The notes: generated by a model from the sequence alone, not told the origin. A stretch of DNA of 64,000 nt from Calonectria ilicicola (GCA_020809705.1 CP085828.1:3782001-3846000); one strand, 5' to 3'. Numbered from the stretch's first letter, positions 51,951-63,779 are shown. Numbers and translations are program-made.

Positions 51951-54900
51951 CTAGATTCCTCGTAGAGAAGCATGCCCCGTTAGCGGACTTCCAATCTCGC
52001 CAGGGGCTCCCACGGCTCTGTACTGAGAACCGAATCCGTCGCTGGGGTCCGGCACCCATCGCACAGTGTGCTTTCCAGGGCCGGCAACATCCCGCTTCAC
52101 GTCAAAGGTACCACCTCCGTTGGAGAGGCTGCCCTCGGTGTCGCACAGATTCAGCAAATCCTGCTCACCGATGCTCTGGTCCCCTGTTTGGGCGTCGATG
52201 TAGGACTTGATGGCCCCGAGTCCGACATATCCCTCTGGGTCACCCGTGTTGGCCAATTCCTTGCAGGCTTGGCAAAGCATCAAGCGAACAGCGACATGGC
52301 GCGACTGGGCTGGTACCCGCATCGAGCTCAGCGAAGGGACAGGAGATCCCATGCCAAATCCAGGAGGCACACTCGGCGCTCCCCAGCCTGGGTTGCCAAA
52401 GCCCGGTGGAGGAAACGGGTGTGCAGCTCCAGCGGGAGGTCCCCAAGGATTGTGTGCAATGGGGAAACCAGCATCCATAAATGGGCTCGCCGGAAACCCG
52501 CCCCGTGGTCCAGGCGGCTGGTTTCGCAGGCTTCCATGGCCAATGTCGCTCGCCAGAGGTTCATCGTCTTCCAAGAGTGCTCTACTACCCAAATGCGTAG
52601 TCTCGTCATCCATGTCGACGTTTGATCGTCCGTGGTTGACGCTTCCAGGTCTGCCTATAGGCGCGGGGCGTCCAATTGGCAGCGTCGATGTTCCAGGCGC
52701 ACCATCAAAAGCTCCAGAGCCCTGGCGCGTGTGAGTAGGAGGGGGGCCGTCCTTGGGCAATGAAAATCCTCCCATACCAAACTGGTCGTTAGCAGCCTGT
52801 GGGAATCCAGGTGGTGGCATGGGTACGGGAGGGAAACCTCGAGCACCTGGTCCGTTGATGCCGGGAGGAGGCATCATCATATTTGGACCTGGCCTGAAAC
52901 CAGGAGGGAAAATAGGTTCGGGAGGCATACGATTGGGAAACCCTGGTGGAGGGTGGTGGGCGAGTCCTGGTGGGGGCTGCATTCCCATGGGTGGAATCTG
53001 GAAAGGGGCAGACTGCCCTGCCATCTTCGATGGCCCATTAGGAGGCGATACTGAATGTGAGTGTTGAGAGGTTGTGGCCGTCGTGCTAGCGCTGCCTTTC
53101 CTCTGCTGGCCGATGGGACCCGGACTCATGTGGGCCGGTGTAATGGAATGTGGTGAAGGGTTTTGGCTAGTGACAGATTGCGAGGTCGAAGAGCTCGCCT
53201 GACTCACTTCCTGCTGCTGAGATGTCGTTCGAGGTCGGATAGGTGTCGGGGCCTTGGGGATTACAGGAGTAGCGACGGGTATCTTTGGTGAAGCATAGTT
53301 TGCAGGGTTCGAAGTGTGTTGAGGTAGAACGGCCGGAATCGAGACGGGATGTTGCTGTCCTCGTTTTGGGACTTGTAAAGGTTGCGCTTGGGAAGCCTGG
53401 CTGGCCGCCTTTTGTGCGGCCGCCTTCTCCTCCTTAGCTCTCTCCTTGGCCTCTTTTGCTGCCTGGGCTTCCTTTTGGGCCTTGGCAGCTCGAGCTTCCT
53501 TTTCTCGCTTGTCCCGTTCTTGCTTGTCCTTCCGTTCTTGAGCCTCACGCTCCTTCTGCTCCCGGGCATCCTTATCCTTCTGCCGCTGTTCCTCCTTGAG
53601 CTTCTTCTCTCGCTCCTTGGCTTCACGAGCTTTGCGCTCTTGATCTGCCTGCTTATCCCGTTGCTCTTGAAGCTTCCGCTGCTTGTCAGCTTCTTTCTTT
53701 AGTCGGGCCTCCTCCTCGGCCTTCTTCTGTGCTTCCTTCTGTCTTCGCTTCTCTTCGGCCTTCTGCTTTTGTTCAGCAATCCGTTGTTTCTCGGCTTCTA
53801 GTCGAGCTTCTTCTTGTGCTGCCTTTTCGGCTTCCTTGCGCGCCTTTTCCTCGGCAAGCGCCTGCTTCTTCTGTGCCGCCTTATCCTTCTTCTTTTGGGC
53901 GTTTTTGGCCTTCTTGGCCTTTTGCTCGTCCACCTGTCGGCTCTCCTCCTCGAGCTCCTGGAGTAGCTTTTCCTGTCGTTCCTTGGCGACCTTTTCCTTG
54001 TAAGCGGAGAGAACTCGTTGTTCAAACATCCGTGCGGCGAAAATCTGGAACATCCGGCGGCCTTCTTCCATTCGTTGCTCCTCCGTCATTTGGTCCTGGC
54101 AGCAGCACTCAGTATGGGATTGGGACGGCATCATAGAGGGGTTTGAGTATACCTCTTCATCCTCATACTCCTCTTCTTGGCTATCGTCATAGTCTTCCTC
54201 CTCGTCCTCCTCGTCGTCATATTCGTCTTCGTCCGGAGGAGGATGACTATGAGGATTGGAGTATGAGCCGTTGGGATGACCGTAGCCTCGGGAAGAAAAG
54301 TGCTCACGAGCGTCTTCCTCCCGGGCCATCCGACGTTCTGCAAGCTGTTCCATCATCTCGATGAACCGCTTGCCGTCGTTCTTGAGTAGGTCATCCGCCA
54401 CGGTGAGAATGCCGCCTAAGTCCATGTTACCATATCTGTGGAGAAGTGATTCTAGAAGCTGCGTACCCTTGACTTGCAGGCTGTTGCCAAACGTCAAGAA
54501 ATCGGCCACATCTCGATCGTGAGAGCTGTGGAATTCTTCGGGAGGTTCATCGTCACTATACTCGTCGTCCTCCACTTCGTCGTCGCTATACTCGTCGTCC
54601 AGGTCATCCTCGTCTTCTTCCTCGCCAACATGTTCCACTATTCGACCGCGTGACGGTGGTTGGCTGGCGTAGTTCGATGATAGTCCTCGGTGTGGTCGTA
54701 GAGGGAAATCGCGGGGTGGGAGCATGGGTGGGGCTTCGCCTTGGTTGGCGAATTGCTCCAGCTCGAGATAGTAGGCGTCGTATAGGCCTTCCAACTCCTC
54801 CTCTATCGCAGTTCGCTTTCGGCCACAGACTGTGCAGCTGCACGTGTGCTTCTGCTGCTCCTTCATCTTCTTTAGCACTGCGTCCTTCTCCACCTTGACC

Positions 54901-55547
54901 AACGACTTTCGCTCGTCCTCGCCCAGGCCAAGCCAGAACTCTTTGATGCGTTCACGTTCCTCCTGGCTGCTCGTGCTCCAGATCTTGTCGCGAGACATGC
55001 CAGAACCGCGAGCCCCCTTGGACGATGTCAATTGAGGGTGAGAAGATGCCGTCACGGGCGACGGCTCGTCACTGTTGGCTGAGGCATTCTTCTTCTTTTT
55101 CTTTTTATTCTTCTTTTTGCTCCCTGACATCGTCTCAGGGTGGCCATTTGTCATCGGCAGCGTCTGGTCCTGTTCCAAGATGTCTTCATCCTCGTCATCG
55201 CTAGCGACGACCTCCTGCTCTGCGGGGCCAGTGCTCGAGGGTTTTGGCATGGCCGGAACGAAGTCTACGTGACCATTTGCAGCTTGCTGAGCGGCGGCCT
55301 TTGCAGCCGCCTTTTGGCGACGCTTCTGCTTCTTGCGGTTCACGATGGGAGCAGGCTCATTGCTGCCGTTGGGCTCTGGTGGGGGTGCGCTGGGTTTGGT
55401 GGTTGTGGGGGTTGAGGGCTGAGACGAGTCGGAGGGAGTGCCCTTGGGGACGGTGATGAACTTGGAGCCATCCTTGTTTGTGTATTTTGCGGTGTTTCGT
55501 GGTGATGCCGGCGTATGTGAAGCCGGTTTCTGGTTGTTGGCCGGCAT
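51951..55547 (-). CDS. NST1: Stress response protein Nst1
   Basis: Single exon, 1,198 residues from MPANNQKPASHTP at 55547; the in-frame ATG at 55598 would add 17 residues of poorer character. Order of features: YTNKDGSKFITVPKG near the start (a fungal Nst1 signature), basic stretches (NRKKQKRRQKAAAKAAAQQ; KKKNKKKKKK), the HTCSCTVCGRKR Cys motif, acidic patches (EDEDDLDDEYSDDE and another near 54180), and a long Lys/Glu/Ala/Gln-rich coiled-coil-like helix (about 53400-54010). The C-terminal part is Pro/Gly/Met-rich and ends with a conserved globular piece (CQACKELANTGDPEGYVGLG). Nst1 is known as a negative regulator of salt tolerance in yeast; length and layout match filamentous fungal members. 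Intact. Confidence 0.93.
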   Translation of the reverse strand: MPANNQKPASHTPASPRNTAKYTNKDGSKFITVPKGTPSDSSQPSTPTTTKPSAPPPEPNGSNEPAPIVNRKKQKRRQKAAAKAAAQQAANGHVDFVPAMPKPSSTGPAEQEVVASDDEDEDILEQDQTLPMTNGHPETMSGSKKKNKKKKKKNASANSDEPSPVTASSHPQLTSSKGARGSGMSRDKIWSTSSQEERERIKEFWLGLGEDERKSLVKVEKDAVLKKMKEQQKHTCSCTVCGRKRTAIEEELEGLYDAYYLELEQFANQGEAPPMLPPRDFPLRPHRGLSSNYASQPPSRGRIVEHVGEEEDEDDLDDEYSDDEVEDDEYSDDEPPEEFHSSHDRDVADFLTFGNSLQVKGTQLLESLLHRYGNMDLGGILTVADDLLKNDGKRFIEMMEQLAERRMAREEDAREHFSSRGYGHPNGSYSNPHSHPPPDEDEYDDEEDEEEDYDDSQEEEYEDEEVYSNPSMMPSQSHTECCCQDQMTEEQRMEEGRRMFQIFAARMFEQRVLSAYKEKVAKERQEKLLQELEEESRQVDEQKAKKAKNAQKKKDKAAQKKQALAEEKARKEAEKAAQEEARLEAEKQRIAEQKQKAEEKRRQKEAQKKAEEEARLKKEADKQRKLQEQRDKQADQERKAREAKEREKKLKEEQRQKDKDAREQKEREAQERKDKQERDKREKEARAAKAQKEAQAAKEAKERAKEEKAAAQKAASQASQAQPLQVPKRGQQHPVSIPAVLPQHTSNPANYASPKIPVATPVIPKAPTPIRPRTTSQQQEVSQASSSTSQSVTSQNPSPHSITPAHMSPGPIGQQRKGSASTTATTSQHSHSVSPPNGPSKMAGQSAPFQIPPMGMQPPPGLAHHPPPGFPNRMPPEPIFPPGFRPGPNMMMPPPGINGPGARGFPPVPMPPPGFPQAANDQFGMGGFSLPKDGPPPTHTRQGSGAFDGAPGTSTLPIGRPAPIGRPGSVNHGRSNVDMDDETTHLGSRALLEDDEPLASDIGHGSLRNQPPGPRGGFPASPFMDAGFPIAHNPWGPPAGAAHPFPPPGFGNPGWGAPSVPPGFGMGSPVPSLSSMRVPAQSRHVAVRLMLCQACKELANTGDPEGYVGLGAIKSYIDAQTGDQSIGEQDLLNLCDTEGSLSNGGGTFDVKRDVAGPGKHTVRWVPDPSDGFGSQYRAVGAPGEIGSPLTGHASLRGI

Positions 55548-58500
55548 CGTAGGTTTACGAAGCGAGGGCAAGCGAAAGCATGAAGAGGCGCGCAACACGT
55601 GTCTGGCGAGTCAGAGGGAGGGGGGGAGAGGGAGGACCGGAGGTAGCTGGAGGGTGTCAGCACGGAGCCGGGCTGGGGAAGCGCAGCCGGACGGTTTGGG
55701 TATGATTCGAGGGTCGGGAGGTGGACGGGAGTCGGGGCGAGATGTGCGAGGTGCCGGTGATGGTGGAGGGTCTGGGGCGGCTCAAAATGAGGCACTCACA
55801 GTCGGCAGGCCAGGTCAGGGTTAGGTCAGCGATGACGCCTGCGGGGAGGGTGACCAAGACCGGGGATCGTAAGGGCGCTCCAGGGGCGAGCGCGTTTGCA
55901 GGTCGAGGCAGTCGGGACGTTGAGGAGAGATGCTGGGGCTGGGATGTCTTGTGTTGGAGGTTTAGATGGGCTTCGAAGGCTCAACGACACTGATGGAAGT
56001 CACTCTCTGGTGGAGTTACATGGCACCTGTACTTTGGCATGCAGCCGAACGAGGGCGTGCACTGTGGAAGCCAGGAAAACTGGGTCCGCTCCGTCAATCA
56101 GATTTCGTGCCTGAGAGCAGGTAGTGTCGCGTGATTTAGCACGTGATGCAGCCCGTCAACGTCTCCCGCCTGCGTGCCTTGACGGGTGGGGTAATGGCTG
56201 GGGAAGCAACACCTTGATGTCAATGGTTCGCTCAGCAAGGTTCCGTCCCTATTTGCGACTCTACCCTAGACTAGACTCGATCGATCTGGGTTGGGGCCAG
56301 ACGATAAGGTTCTAGAAGCATGCATGCGACTCTACGGATGCTGTATATGAGCACGGATTACCCTCATGAGCAGCGACGTGGTTGACGGGACGTGGCCGGT
56401 TACGGGGTTGCCATTGCGTGATGGACAGCTGCAGGTGTGAAAGCATGCCAGTTGGCAGGCAGCAAACCTCGTCTCGGCCTTTGTCGTCATTTGCCTCTCA
56501 AAATTGATTGCATGTGCGTGGCGCTCTACCGTTTACGTCTGCACACGTCCACGTTCATCCAGCGTCCGTTGAATAAAACGGCTAGAGTAAAAAAAAAAAA
56601 AAAAAAAACGGGCAACTGAGCTCATCCGTTATGACCACTTGAGCGAAACCACCCATCAATGCTCCGGGGTAGTAGATAAATTATTCGGCCTCCTATTCGT
56701 CTTTTCGCATTCAGCCTAGGCATATGCCGCCTTATATGCACGTCAACCTTTGGAGTACTTGGCGAAAACAGACACACGCAATCAGGCCAGCCAGCACTGG
56801 GCAGGGTGCCGAGGCAGTCCATGAGCGTGACGTGGAGGGTGAAACCACCATTTTAGCCGAGAAGCGTTGTGGATTAGGATCATCATACCTCACATGTCGA
56901 TAGTGCATCAAGCAATCTCGTCCTGCGAACACTTACTCGCAGTATTTGGTGTCACTGCGAGAAAACCGACAAAGTACACGGGGGCACTCGCTGAAACCTA
57001 CCTGCATGCAGTGGTTGGATGGCTTGTGTGAATCACCGCCAGGAGTACAAATGATGTTGCGTGAACAGGTGACACTCGGTCTCTTGCACAATCAGTTGTA
57101 CCTACCCGTGTCACACGCAAGTTGCTACGAAACGAGAGGGAGCCATTGGCCACGGCCCCCTTTTTGACGTCGGTCAAACATGGGAGCAGTGTAGCCGCGA
57201 CGTTGACACGCCTCGGCTCTTTGTCCATAGTGGGCAATACACTCCAAGGGTGAGGTATGCGGACCTCGTGGGGTAGGTTGTGCTCCCTCCAATGGTCGCC
57301 ACCCCTTTACGGCAAACACGAGCAAGAGACGGAACAAAAAGTTCCACACGTGATGGTAAGGCGAACTAACAGACGTTGAGAAGTCATCATATTTCTCTTA
57401 ATGTTACAGTGGCGGTAAAGAGTCATGATGATGATGATGCTAAACTTGTCACTACGTATTTGCGAGAGTGGGTGATTGATTGATTGATTGATGGCAGGCA
57501 ATGTAGCGGGCCAAGCCAAACTGGACAATGCGCAGTTACGCTGTTGCTTGTCCTGCATGCAATCAAGGCATAAAGCGACTATGAATTGCTTGACCAAACG
57601 TTGCCTGTCAAATGAGCAAGGGGCTCGCTTGTCGTGACCCGTTTCCTGGTCAGGTTTTGTGAGATAGATTTGTGCAAAAAAGGAAGTGCCCAGAGTTGCG
57701 GGACTGGAATAAGCGGGAACCAGTTTTCTGCTTGGGATTGATGAGCGCTCCAGCAGCCAACCATTGGACGTGGAGACTGACATTCATGGATGCCCCGGGC
57801 GGAGGATGAACTTGTGCAGCAGGAATTGACTGAACACAGTCAGTTGGATTGAAAAACAAACCCATTCGGAAATCGACGACAGGGCCTTGGCTGGGGTTAT
57901 TGACGGCTCACACAGACGGTGTCCCACACACCACCAAGAGACCATCGGGAATGGCCTTTTCGGTCGACCTTGAAATGGCGCTGGTGAGTTTAGTTGCAGT
58001 TCGTCGCAGACCCATCCTGGTCCTTGACCTGGGCCCGAGAGCTCCTTATTTTAGCCTCCTCTTCGCTTGGTTGGCGTGTGTTTTTTTCGGATGCATTAGC
58101 ACAGCCTCACAGGGCCTGTGTGCGCTAGCGGCTGATGGATGGGACGATGGCGGCGGCACGACAAGGAGACTGACACTGAGCAGAGCACATGCCGCGCGAT
58201 GGCCCCTTCAGGTGATGGAACAGAAAAGAGGACCTGGGAATTTTTTCCATTTTATTTTATTTTATTTATTTTATTTTTTACCTTGTTTCTTTTTTTCGCG
58301 CTATTCTTTTTAGACGCGAATGCCGCTTAGTTAAGAAGTCCGTCGGCAATGTCGATATCGCCAGGGTAGTTAGTTGTTTGATGACATGAGTGTATCATTG
58401 ATGATTTCTGCCAAGAGACATGAGAGAAAACGTCGTGGCGGGCCATGGAACCCAACTTGGGCAGTCGACGTGTGAGCGTTATGCGGCAGAGCCCAGCGTT

Positions 58501-60988
58501 CCATCATGCTGTGATTGGTCTCTTCCAGCCATCGTGTCCGCTCGCTGTAGGATGTAAGGTTATGCCGTGTCTGGTGAGCTGGCCAAATGGCAGCAAAAAT
58601 GCTCTCAATGCCATGCAGTCCGTGGATGCCGAGCGTTATGTAATTGGGCCCGGATTTTCATGCGTAAGGCGCGGAGTGAATGGAACCAGCAAGAAAACAA
58701 CATGGCTCCGATGCCGAACTCCGGCTCGGACTCGGCGGTGGTGAGGCGACCGATCAGACGGGAAAGGGTGGGACGACGAGAGGGTCAAGGTGACCAGCTA
58801 GTCCTCATCAAGGAAATGCATCTCAGCGTGGGCCATCATCGTATCTCACTCAGCCAAGCCAGACCAGACCACACACGGGACTGGAGACAGAGTACATACA
58901 TACGTACAGTCGTTGCATTGGGCGAAACAGGTGCGGGAAAGCCGGGGGTGCGCATCAATGCCATGAGATTCCAAGACAAGGTGTGCGCGAAGAATGGCTG
59001 GCTCTGCTACGTTACAGACGGAGCTTCTTCGCTCTCCAACTCTGCGTGTGTAGCTATTTTCAATTTTCAATTCTTTTTTCTATCATGGCTGCAACTCGAG
59101 GTCTCATGCGCGTGTGGTGCCTGAGCGATGCGATGCCATGAGAAGATCTGTGCTTCGACTGGCCAGCCAACAAAGCCCCCCCGTGTCGTCATGAAGGTGC
59201 TTCTGGGACCACGATCCATGCGGCTTGGGCAAGGTTCCCTCTGCCAAAACGGGCCAAGGTTAGACTTTGGGAATCAACCCATGAGCTTGGCGAATCGCCC
59301 ATTGAGGGCAAAACTGTTTCTTTTCTTGGCCATGTCGTGATGTGAGAGTCCGGTCCCCATCTTTGCGCTCGATCCCGAGCCCGGGGCGTTGGCATAAACC
59401 TTGACACCGAGCATTTGGGTTAGCTCTGCATGCTCCGGCATACGCACAGCTGGCCTCCTTCGTCTTTGGTTGGTACCTTGCTTCTAAGTGGTAGGTCGAA
59501 AAGAGCGCCGTCTCGCTCACCAGCGCTGTCAGCCTCCACCAACCCATCCGATCCGCCTCCGCCGCCGCCACTGACATAGGCACTCCCCCCACTGCCCGGG
59601 CTGTTGTGACGCCTCACAGCCGTCTCTACAACGTAGCGCTGCAGGCGGCTTTGCCTTGTTTCCCACTCTACTGCACTGTAACAAACCACTGAAAACCATC
59701 TCTGTGGTCTTATTGCAACGACCACAGCCCTCGGGGAGCGCCAATGGCATGGCGTGGAGGCATACATTCACATACATGCACACACACACAAAGCTGGCTC
59801 CGCCTCGTTCGCCGACTGACTGTCTGTACAGCATAAACACACATACCCACCTCACCTACTCCAGGGGGAGGCTGCTAAACAGGCCTGGCTGCTCCACCAC
59901 CTAGTCGCTGGACATCCACCCCGGCCCCCCTCCGATCCCCACCATCACCACCACTGCCACCGCGCCCGCGGCTCCCCGGCCTGCTGGCCCGCCCCAAAAA
60001 AGGGCACCTTCACCCACTGGAACCACCACCGCTGCAGCATGGTCCAGCGCCCAACAGGGTCCAGCGAGAGCCAGCACGTCCCCTAGCACACGCTGGCACG
60101 ACGCCTTTCCAGGAGGCGCTGGACGGTACTGCTGTATTACTGTACCATCAATAATCGAGCCAAACACATTGTCCATCCTCCATTGCTCATCCCAATACTT
60201 GACCCCCAATTAACCACCAATCCGCCAGATGGAGAATAAAATAAAGAAGCCGTCACCTAGCCCAGCCCCAAAAGGCACAGATCGCCCTCGCATCTCTGTC
60301 ACCGTTGCTCAGCTCAGGCTGAAAAAAAAAGGTACGCCATCAGCAGCACAACACGCCGCGAAACCAAAAAAAAAAAAAAAAAAAAAACTTGACCCGTCTC
60401 TCCCGCCGCCCTCCCCCGTGCTGCCCCCGTCCGTTCTCCTCCAAGTCCTACGCTTCTCAGCTCGTATTCCCTTTCCCATTCAAAAGCCCTTTCCTCCCTT
60501 CTCCTCCAACCACTCGGTCCCTCCGTCCCACCGCCCCGGCTTGGATCGTATTCGCCTACGCGCGCGGCCCGACGTCCCTGCTCTGCTGCCCATCGCCCAT
60601 CCTCCATCCAGACTGACTCTGGTGGCCTCCAAAACAGAACAAACTCCAACGCCATCCCCGTCCTATCTAGGCCAAACAACCAAATAGGGGCCGTTTCCGA
60701 CGACTTGCTCCCACTTACGATCTACCCAGCCTGCCAATCCATTCCCCTATACGACCTCCATCCCGCCCTCTACGATTTGCCTCCTGACATCGCTGCTGCC
60801 GCCTCGCTTTCGCTCTGACCATCACCGTTGACGCCGACTGAAAGCTACGCTTTAGGGGGTCCGGTCCTTCAATCCTTGGCCTTATTTTTTCCGATACACG
60901 ACCAGACCAAAACAAAGCAGCTTCGCCACCGCCAACTCCCGATAACCCTCCATCCGTACCCGCTCGCAACTCGAGCACACGTTTCACC
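55548..60988. other. Gene-free interval of about 5.4 kb between nst1 and rho2
   Basis: No gene is supported, although ORFs of 60-185 codons occur on both strands. It contains A20 (56589-56608), A23 (60366-60388), a TGAT microsatellite (about 57472-57493), TTTTATTTTATTTTA (58250-58275) and C/T-rich DNA from about 60390 to 60960 that suits the rho2 promoter and leader. It is unusually long for this window, so long 5' UTRs or non-coding RNAs may lie here. Confidence 0.4.
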
Positions 60989-61020
60989 ATGAGTGCAAAT
61001 CCTCAGAACGTCATTCGCAG
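60989..61020 (+). other. Candidate alternative first coding exon of rho2
   Basis: ATG AGT GCA AAT CCT CAG... (MSANPQNVIR plus two bases) ends at a CAG|GTACAG donor. Splicing to the AG at 61201-61202 gives [19 protein letters not shown] in frame, with a GCTGAC branch site 13-16 bases before the acceptor. That acceptor lies inside the other first exon, so the two starts are mutually exclusive. Confidence 0.5.
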
Positions 61021-61182
61021 GTACAGCCCCTCCGCATTACGCACGCCTGGTCCCCAGGACTGCATCGCCCACACCACCACGTCTTCTTCCTGCGCGTCTC
61101 CTTCCTCCACCTTTCTCCTCCACATTCTTCCTCTTGCGCCTTATTTCTCACCATTCGCACGCTTCACGCACACCAAAACACC

Positions 61183-61977
61183 ATGGCTGACATTATCCAA
61201 AGGAAGCTCGTTATCATCGGCGACGGTGCTTGCGGCAAGACCAGTTTGCTGAGCGTCTTTACGCTCGGTTACTTCCCTACAGTATGATTCCCCTGTCCTG
61301 TTTGATCATGTTATTGTTTTCTTTTTTTTGGTGCGCTATGCTAACCGCAAAACTGCAGCATTACGTGAGTTTGCGACCGAACTCGCTGCACTTCTGCCAG
61401 CGTCGTATTGACCATTACCCCTTCTAGATCCCCACAGTCTTCGAAAACTACGTGACCGATTGTAGAGTAGACGGCAAATCTGTCCAGCTGGCGCTATGGG
61501 ATACCGCCGGTCAGGAAGACTACGAGAGATTACGGCCCCTAGCCTACTCAAAAGCGCATGTTATCCTGGTCGGCTTTTCCGTGGACACGCCAGATTCTCT
61601 GGACAATGTTAAACATAAGGTACGGCTTCCTCGGCATGGCTGTGCTGTGCAACCCCCCCGAAGCTGACGCGTTGCTCTCTATTTAGTGGATCGAGGAAGC
61701 AACCCGACTATGCGCAGGCGTACCAATCATCTTAGTCGGACTCAAGAAGGATCTCCGAGAAGACCCCGTAGCCATTGAGGAGATGCGCAAAAAGTCGCAG
61801 CGATTCATCTCGGAGCACGACGGCGAGGCCATTGCACGAGAAATCGGCGCCAAGCGATATTTGGAGTGCTCGAGCTTGAGCGGCGAAGGTGTCGACGATG
61901 TCTTTGAGGCCGCTACCCGTGCCGCGCTGTTGACCTTTGAAAAGGGCGAGGGCGGCGGCTGCTGTGTCGTCCTATGA
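61183..61977 (+). CDS. rho2: Rho-family GTPase Rho2
   Basis: The model is join(61183..61281,61359..61364,61428..61619,61687..61977), 195 residues, start [20 protein letters not shown]. The P-loop GDGACGKT is at 13-20, switch [14 protein letters not shown] contains the effector Thr38, and switch [16 protein letters not shown] is at 59-72. The LVGLKKDL sequence and [16 protein letters not shown] are followed by a C-terminal [12 protein letters not shown] is a CAAX box favouring geranylgeranylation, with a preceding Cys that could be palmitoylated. The second exon is only 6 nt (CATTAC, His-Tyr). The sequence is closest in memory to fission-yeast/filamentous Rho2, which signals at the plasma membrane to Pck protein kinases and alpha-glucan wall synthesis. 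Intact; a different first exon at 60989 is possible. Confidence 0.93.
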
Positions 61978-63230
61978 AGTGACTCTTCATGTTCCATCAC
62001 CACCTTGAGCGATTCGAAGCGATGCGATGCCGCGTGAGGCCGGTCCTCTCCCCGAGGTGATTTCGAGCATTGGACTTGCGACAGAAGTGTCGTTGGGTCT
62101 AGCATCTGGAAATGAAAACTCACTCCGCCAACGCCTCTGACCCTCGCACATGACTGCCACATTATCTCGATCTCGAAATCTCGACTGCACAAGACTGTTT
62201 TTTCCTGATCCATCGGGCAAACGGACATGGACGAATATAGAGGACTCACACTCAGCACTGACGGGGAGGATATCAATGTTTCACAACTACTCCCAGCTGG
62301 AGCTCAGACAAAGCTGTTAAAACAGTCTCAGCCGACCGTCTTCACCACCAACGGGCCGCTTCCCTCATACTACCACTCATATCTGGCGTTTTTTTATTGA
62401 CACTCGTTTATTGGAGACTCTTTTGCAAAGAGAAGGATCTATGGCCATCTGCATGCCAGCACATTGTCGAACTATTTTCCTACTACGCCCTTCTTCATAT
62501 CTGGTTTCATGTCTCTTACTATCTTGGTTGTTTATCATTTTTATTAATCTGGCAAGCGAAATTTTATCTGCAGCGGAACAAGAAAAAGCACGATGAGCAG
62601 CAAATATCTTCACTCTCGACAATGTATTAATATCGTGGGAATTCACATAGAGCCGCTCCCCCTCACATTCGCCCGTGACACCAGTCCGTTGCTGATTGGC
62701 GTCGTTGCGCGCGCGTTTGTTTTTTGTTTTGTTTATTTATTTATTTTTGGTTCTCTCCCGATGGCCAATGGCACAGGGGGGAGCGGAACAAAGTGTTGCG
62801 TGGGAAAAAAAAATTGGGACACGGAGGAGTCGCAGAAGATAAAACACTGGGGAATGCTTGGGGAAATTGGTGTAGTAGCCGCCGTCGTTTTGGTTGTGTG
62901 GGGGTGCTTAATGAGAGTGATGATGTTCATGTTCAAAGTGGCCGAGGGCGGGACCATGCTTTTCTTTTTTTCCCCAAACCAAACAATTAATCTCTGAATG
63001 ACTTCGTACACTATGCTTTTTTTTTGTCTTATTTTGCATTGGTGAAGGTCTAGTGTTGAGTTCGTTACATGTGCTATTAAACATGATTCCGCCTCCATCG
63101 TAACAAGGTCATATTTTGCACCGTCTATAATACAAACTGGTGAGCTAGCTCCATTGCTTCGTCATCCAGCTTTCTGGTATACACGTCATTTCCCCATCTG
63201 TTCGCACACTCCTCTGTCTTTTTCTTTTTT
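61978..63230. other. rho2 3' UTR and spacer between convergent genes
   Basis: Short ORFs only (62593-62997 and overlapping frames), T-rich tracts near 62705-62750 and 63000-63030. No supportable gene. Confidence 0.4.
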
Positions 63231-63779
63231 TTACCTCTTCCACTCGTGGTTCCACGCATTGGTGCCCGGGTGCTCGGTCTGGAAGCGCGCGTACTCAATA
63301 GGCACGGCCTCAGTGCCCCAAACGCCCTTCTTCTCCATGGCGACACGGTAGAGGTAGCCCTCGGAGCGGCCCTCGGGACCAACGGTCTTGCGCAGCTCCT
63401 CGCAGGCGTTGTACATGCCGCTGTGCATGCGCTGGCGCTCGAGGTTGAGGGCATCGTGCTGCTGGCGGCGGAACAGCTGCCAGGCGCGGTGGATGGTCCA
63501 GTGGCGGAGGTAGCGCAGGCGGGCCATGCGGAGCGGGGGAGGGGCTGGGGAGAACATGTTCTGCTTGAGAGTGCGGATGCGGTGGTAGTTCTCGGAGCGG
63601 CTGGCCTGGTGCTTGCGGCGAGGGGTTGTCTTGCCCGCTGCGGGCTTCTTGGCCACGGGCTTGGGTGGTGTGCGGGCAAGCGCAGCGGAGGTGGTTGAGA
63701 ACTGGCGGGCGGCGGGCATGGCGGTGGTTGAGGCCGTTGAGCGGGTGAAGAACCCGCGGAGGGAGAAGAGTGAAGCCAT
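63231..63779 (-). CDS. MRPL28: Mitochondrial large-subunit ribosomal protein mL40 (Mrpl28)
   Basis: Single exon, 182 residues from MASLFSLRGFFTRSTAST at 63779; the frame is open upstream to 63917, but that part (MLQKQLSKAERDPP...) looks like leader. Residues 1-40 are Ser/Thr/Arg/Ala-rich with few acids, a typical mitochondrial presequence (ARQFSTTSAALAR). Then a basic linker (KPVAKKPAAGKTTPRRK) and the conserved LRHWTIHRAWQLFRRQQ, MYNACEELRK, LYRVAMEKKGVWG, VPIEYARFQTEHPG and NAWNHEWKR. These match fungal 54S protein L28/mL40 as I remember it. The protein is part of the large subunit of the mitoribosome. Intact. Confidence 0.88.
   Translation of the reverse strand: MASLFSLRGFFTRSTASTTAMPAARQFSTTSAALARTPPKPVAKKPAAGKTTPRRKHQASRSENYHRIRTLKQNMFSPAPPPLRMARLRYLRHWTIHRAWQLFRRQQHDALNLERQRMHSGMYNACEELRKTVGPEGRSEGYLYRVAMEKKGVWGTEAVPIEYARFQTEHPGTNAWNHEWKR

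Noticed and set aside
52068..55456. Many plus-strand ORFs opposite nst1
   Set aside because: Low-complexity complements of the Lys/Glu and Pro/Gly-rich nst1 sequence.
60229..60687. 152-codon ORF upstream of rho2
   Set aside because: It crosses a poly-A run and C/T-rich leader sequence; the poly-Lys and Pro/Ser content is an artefact of these tracts.
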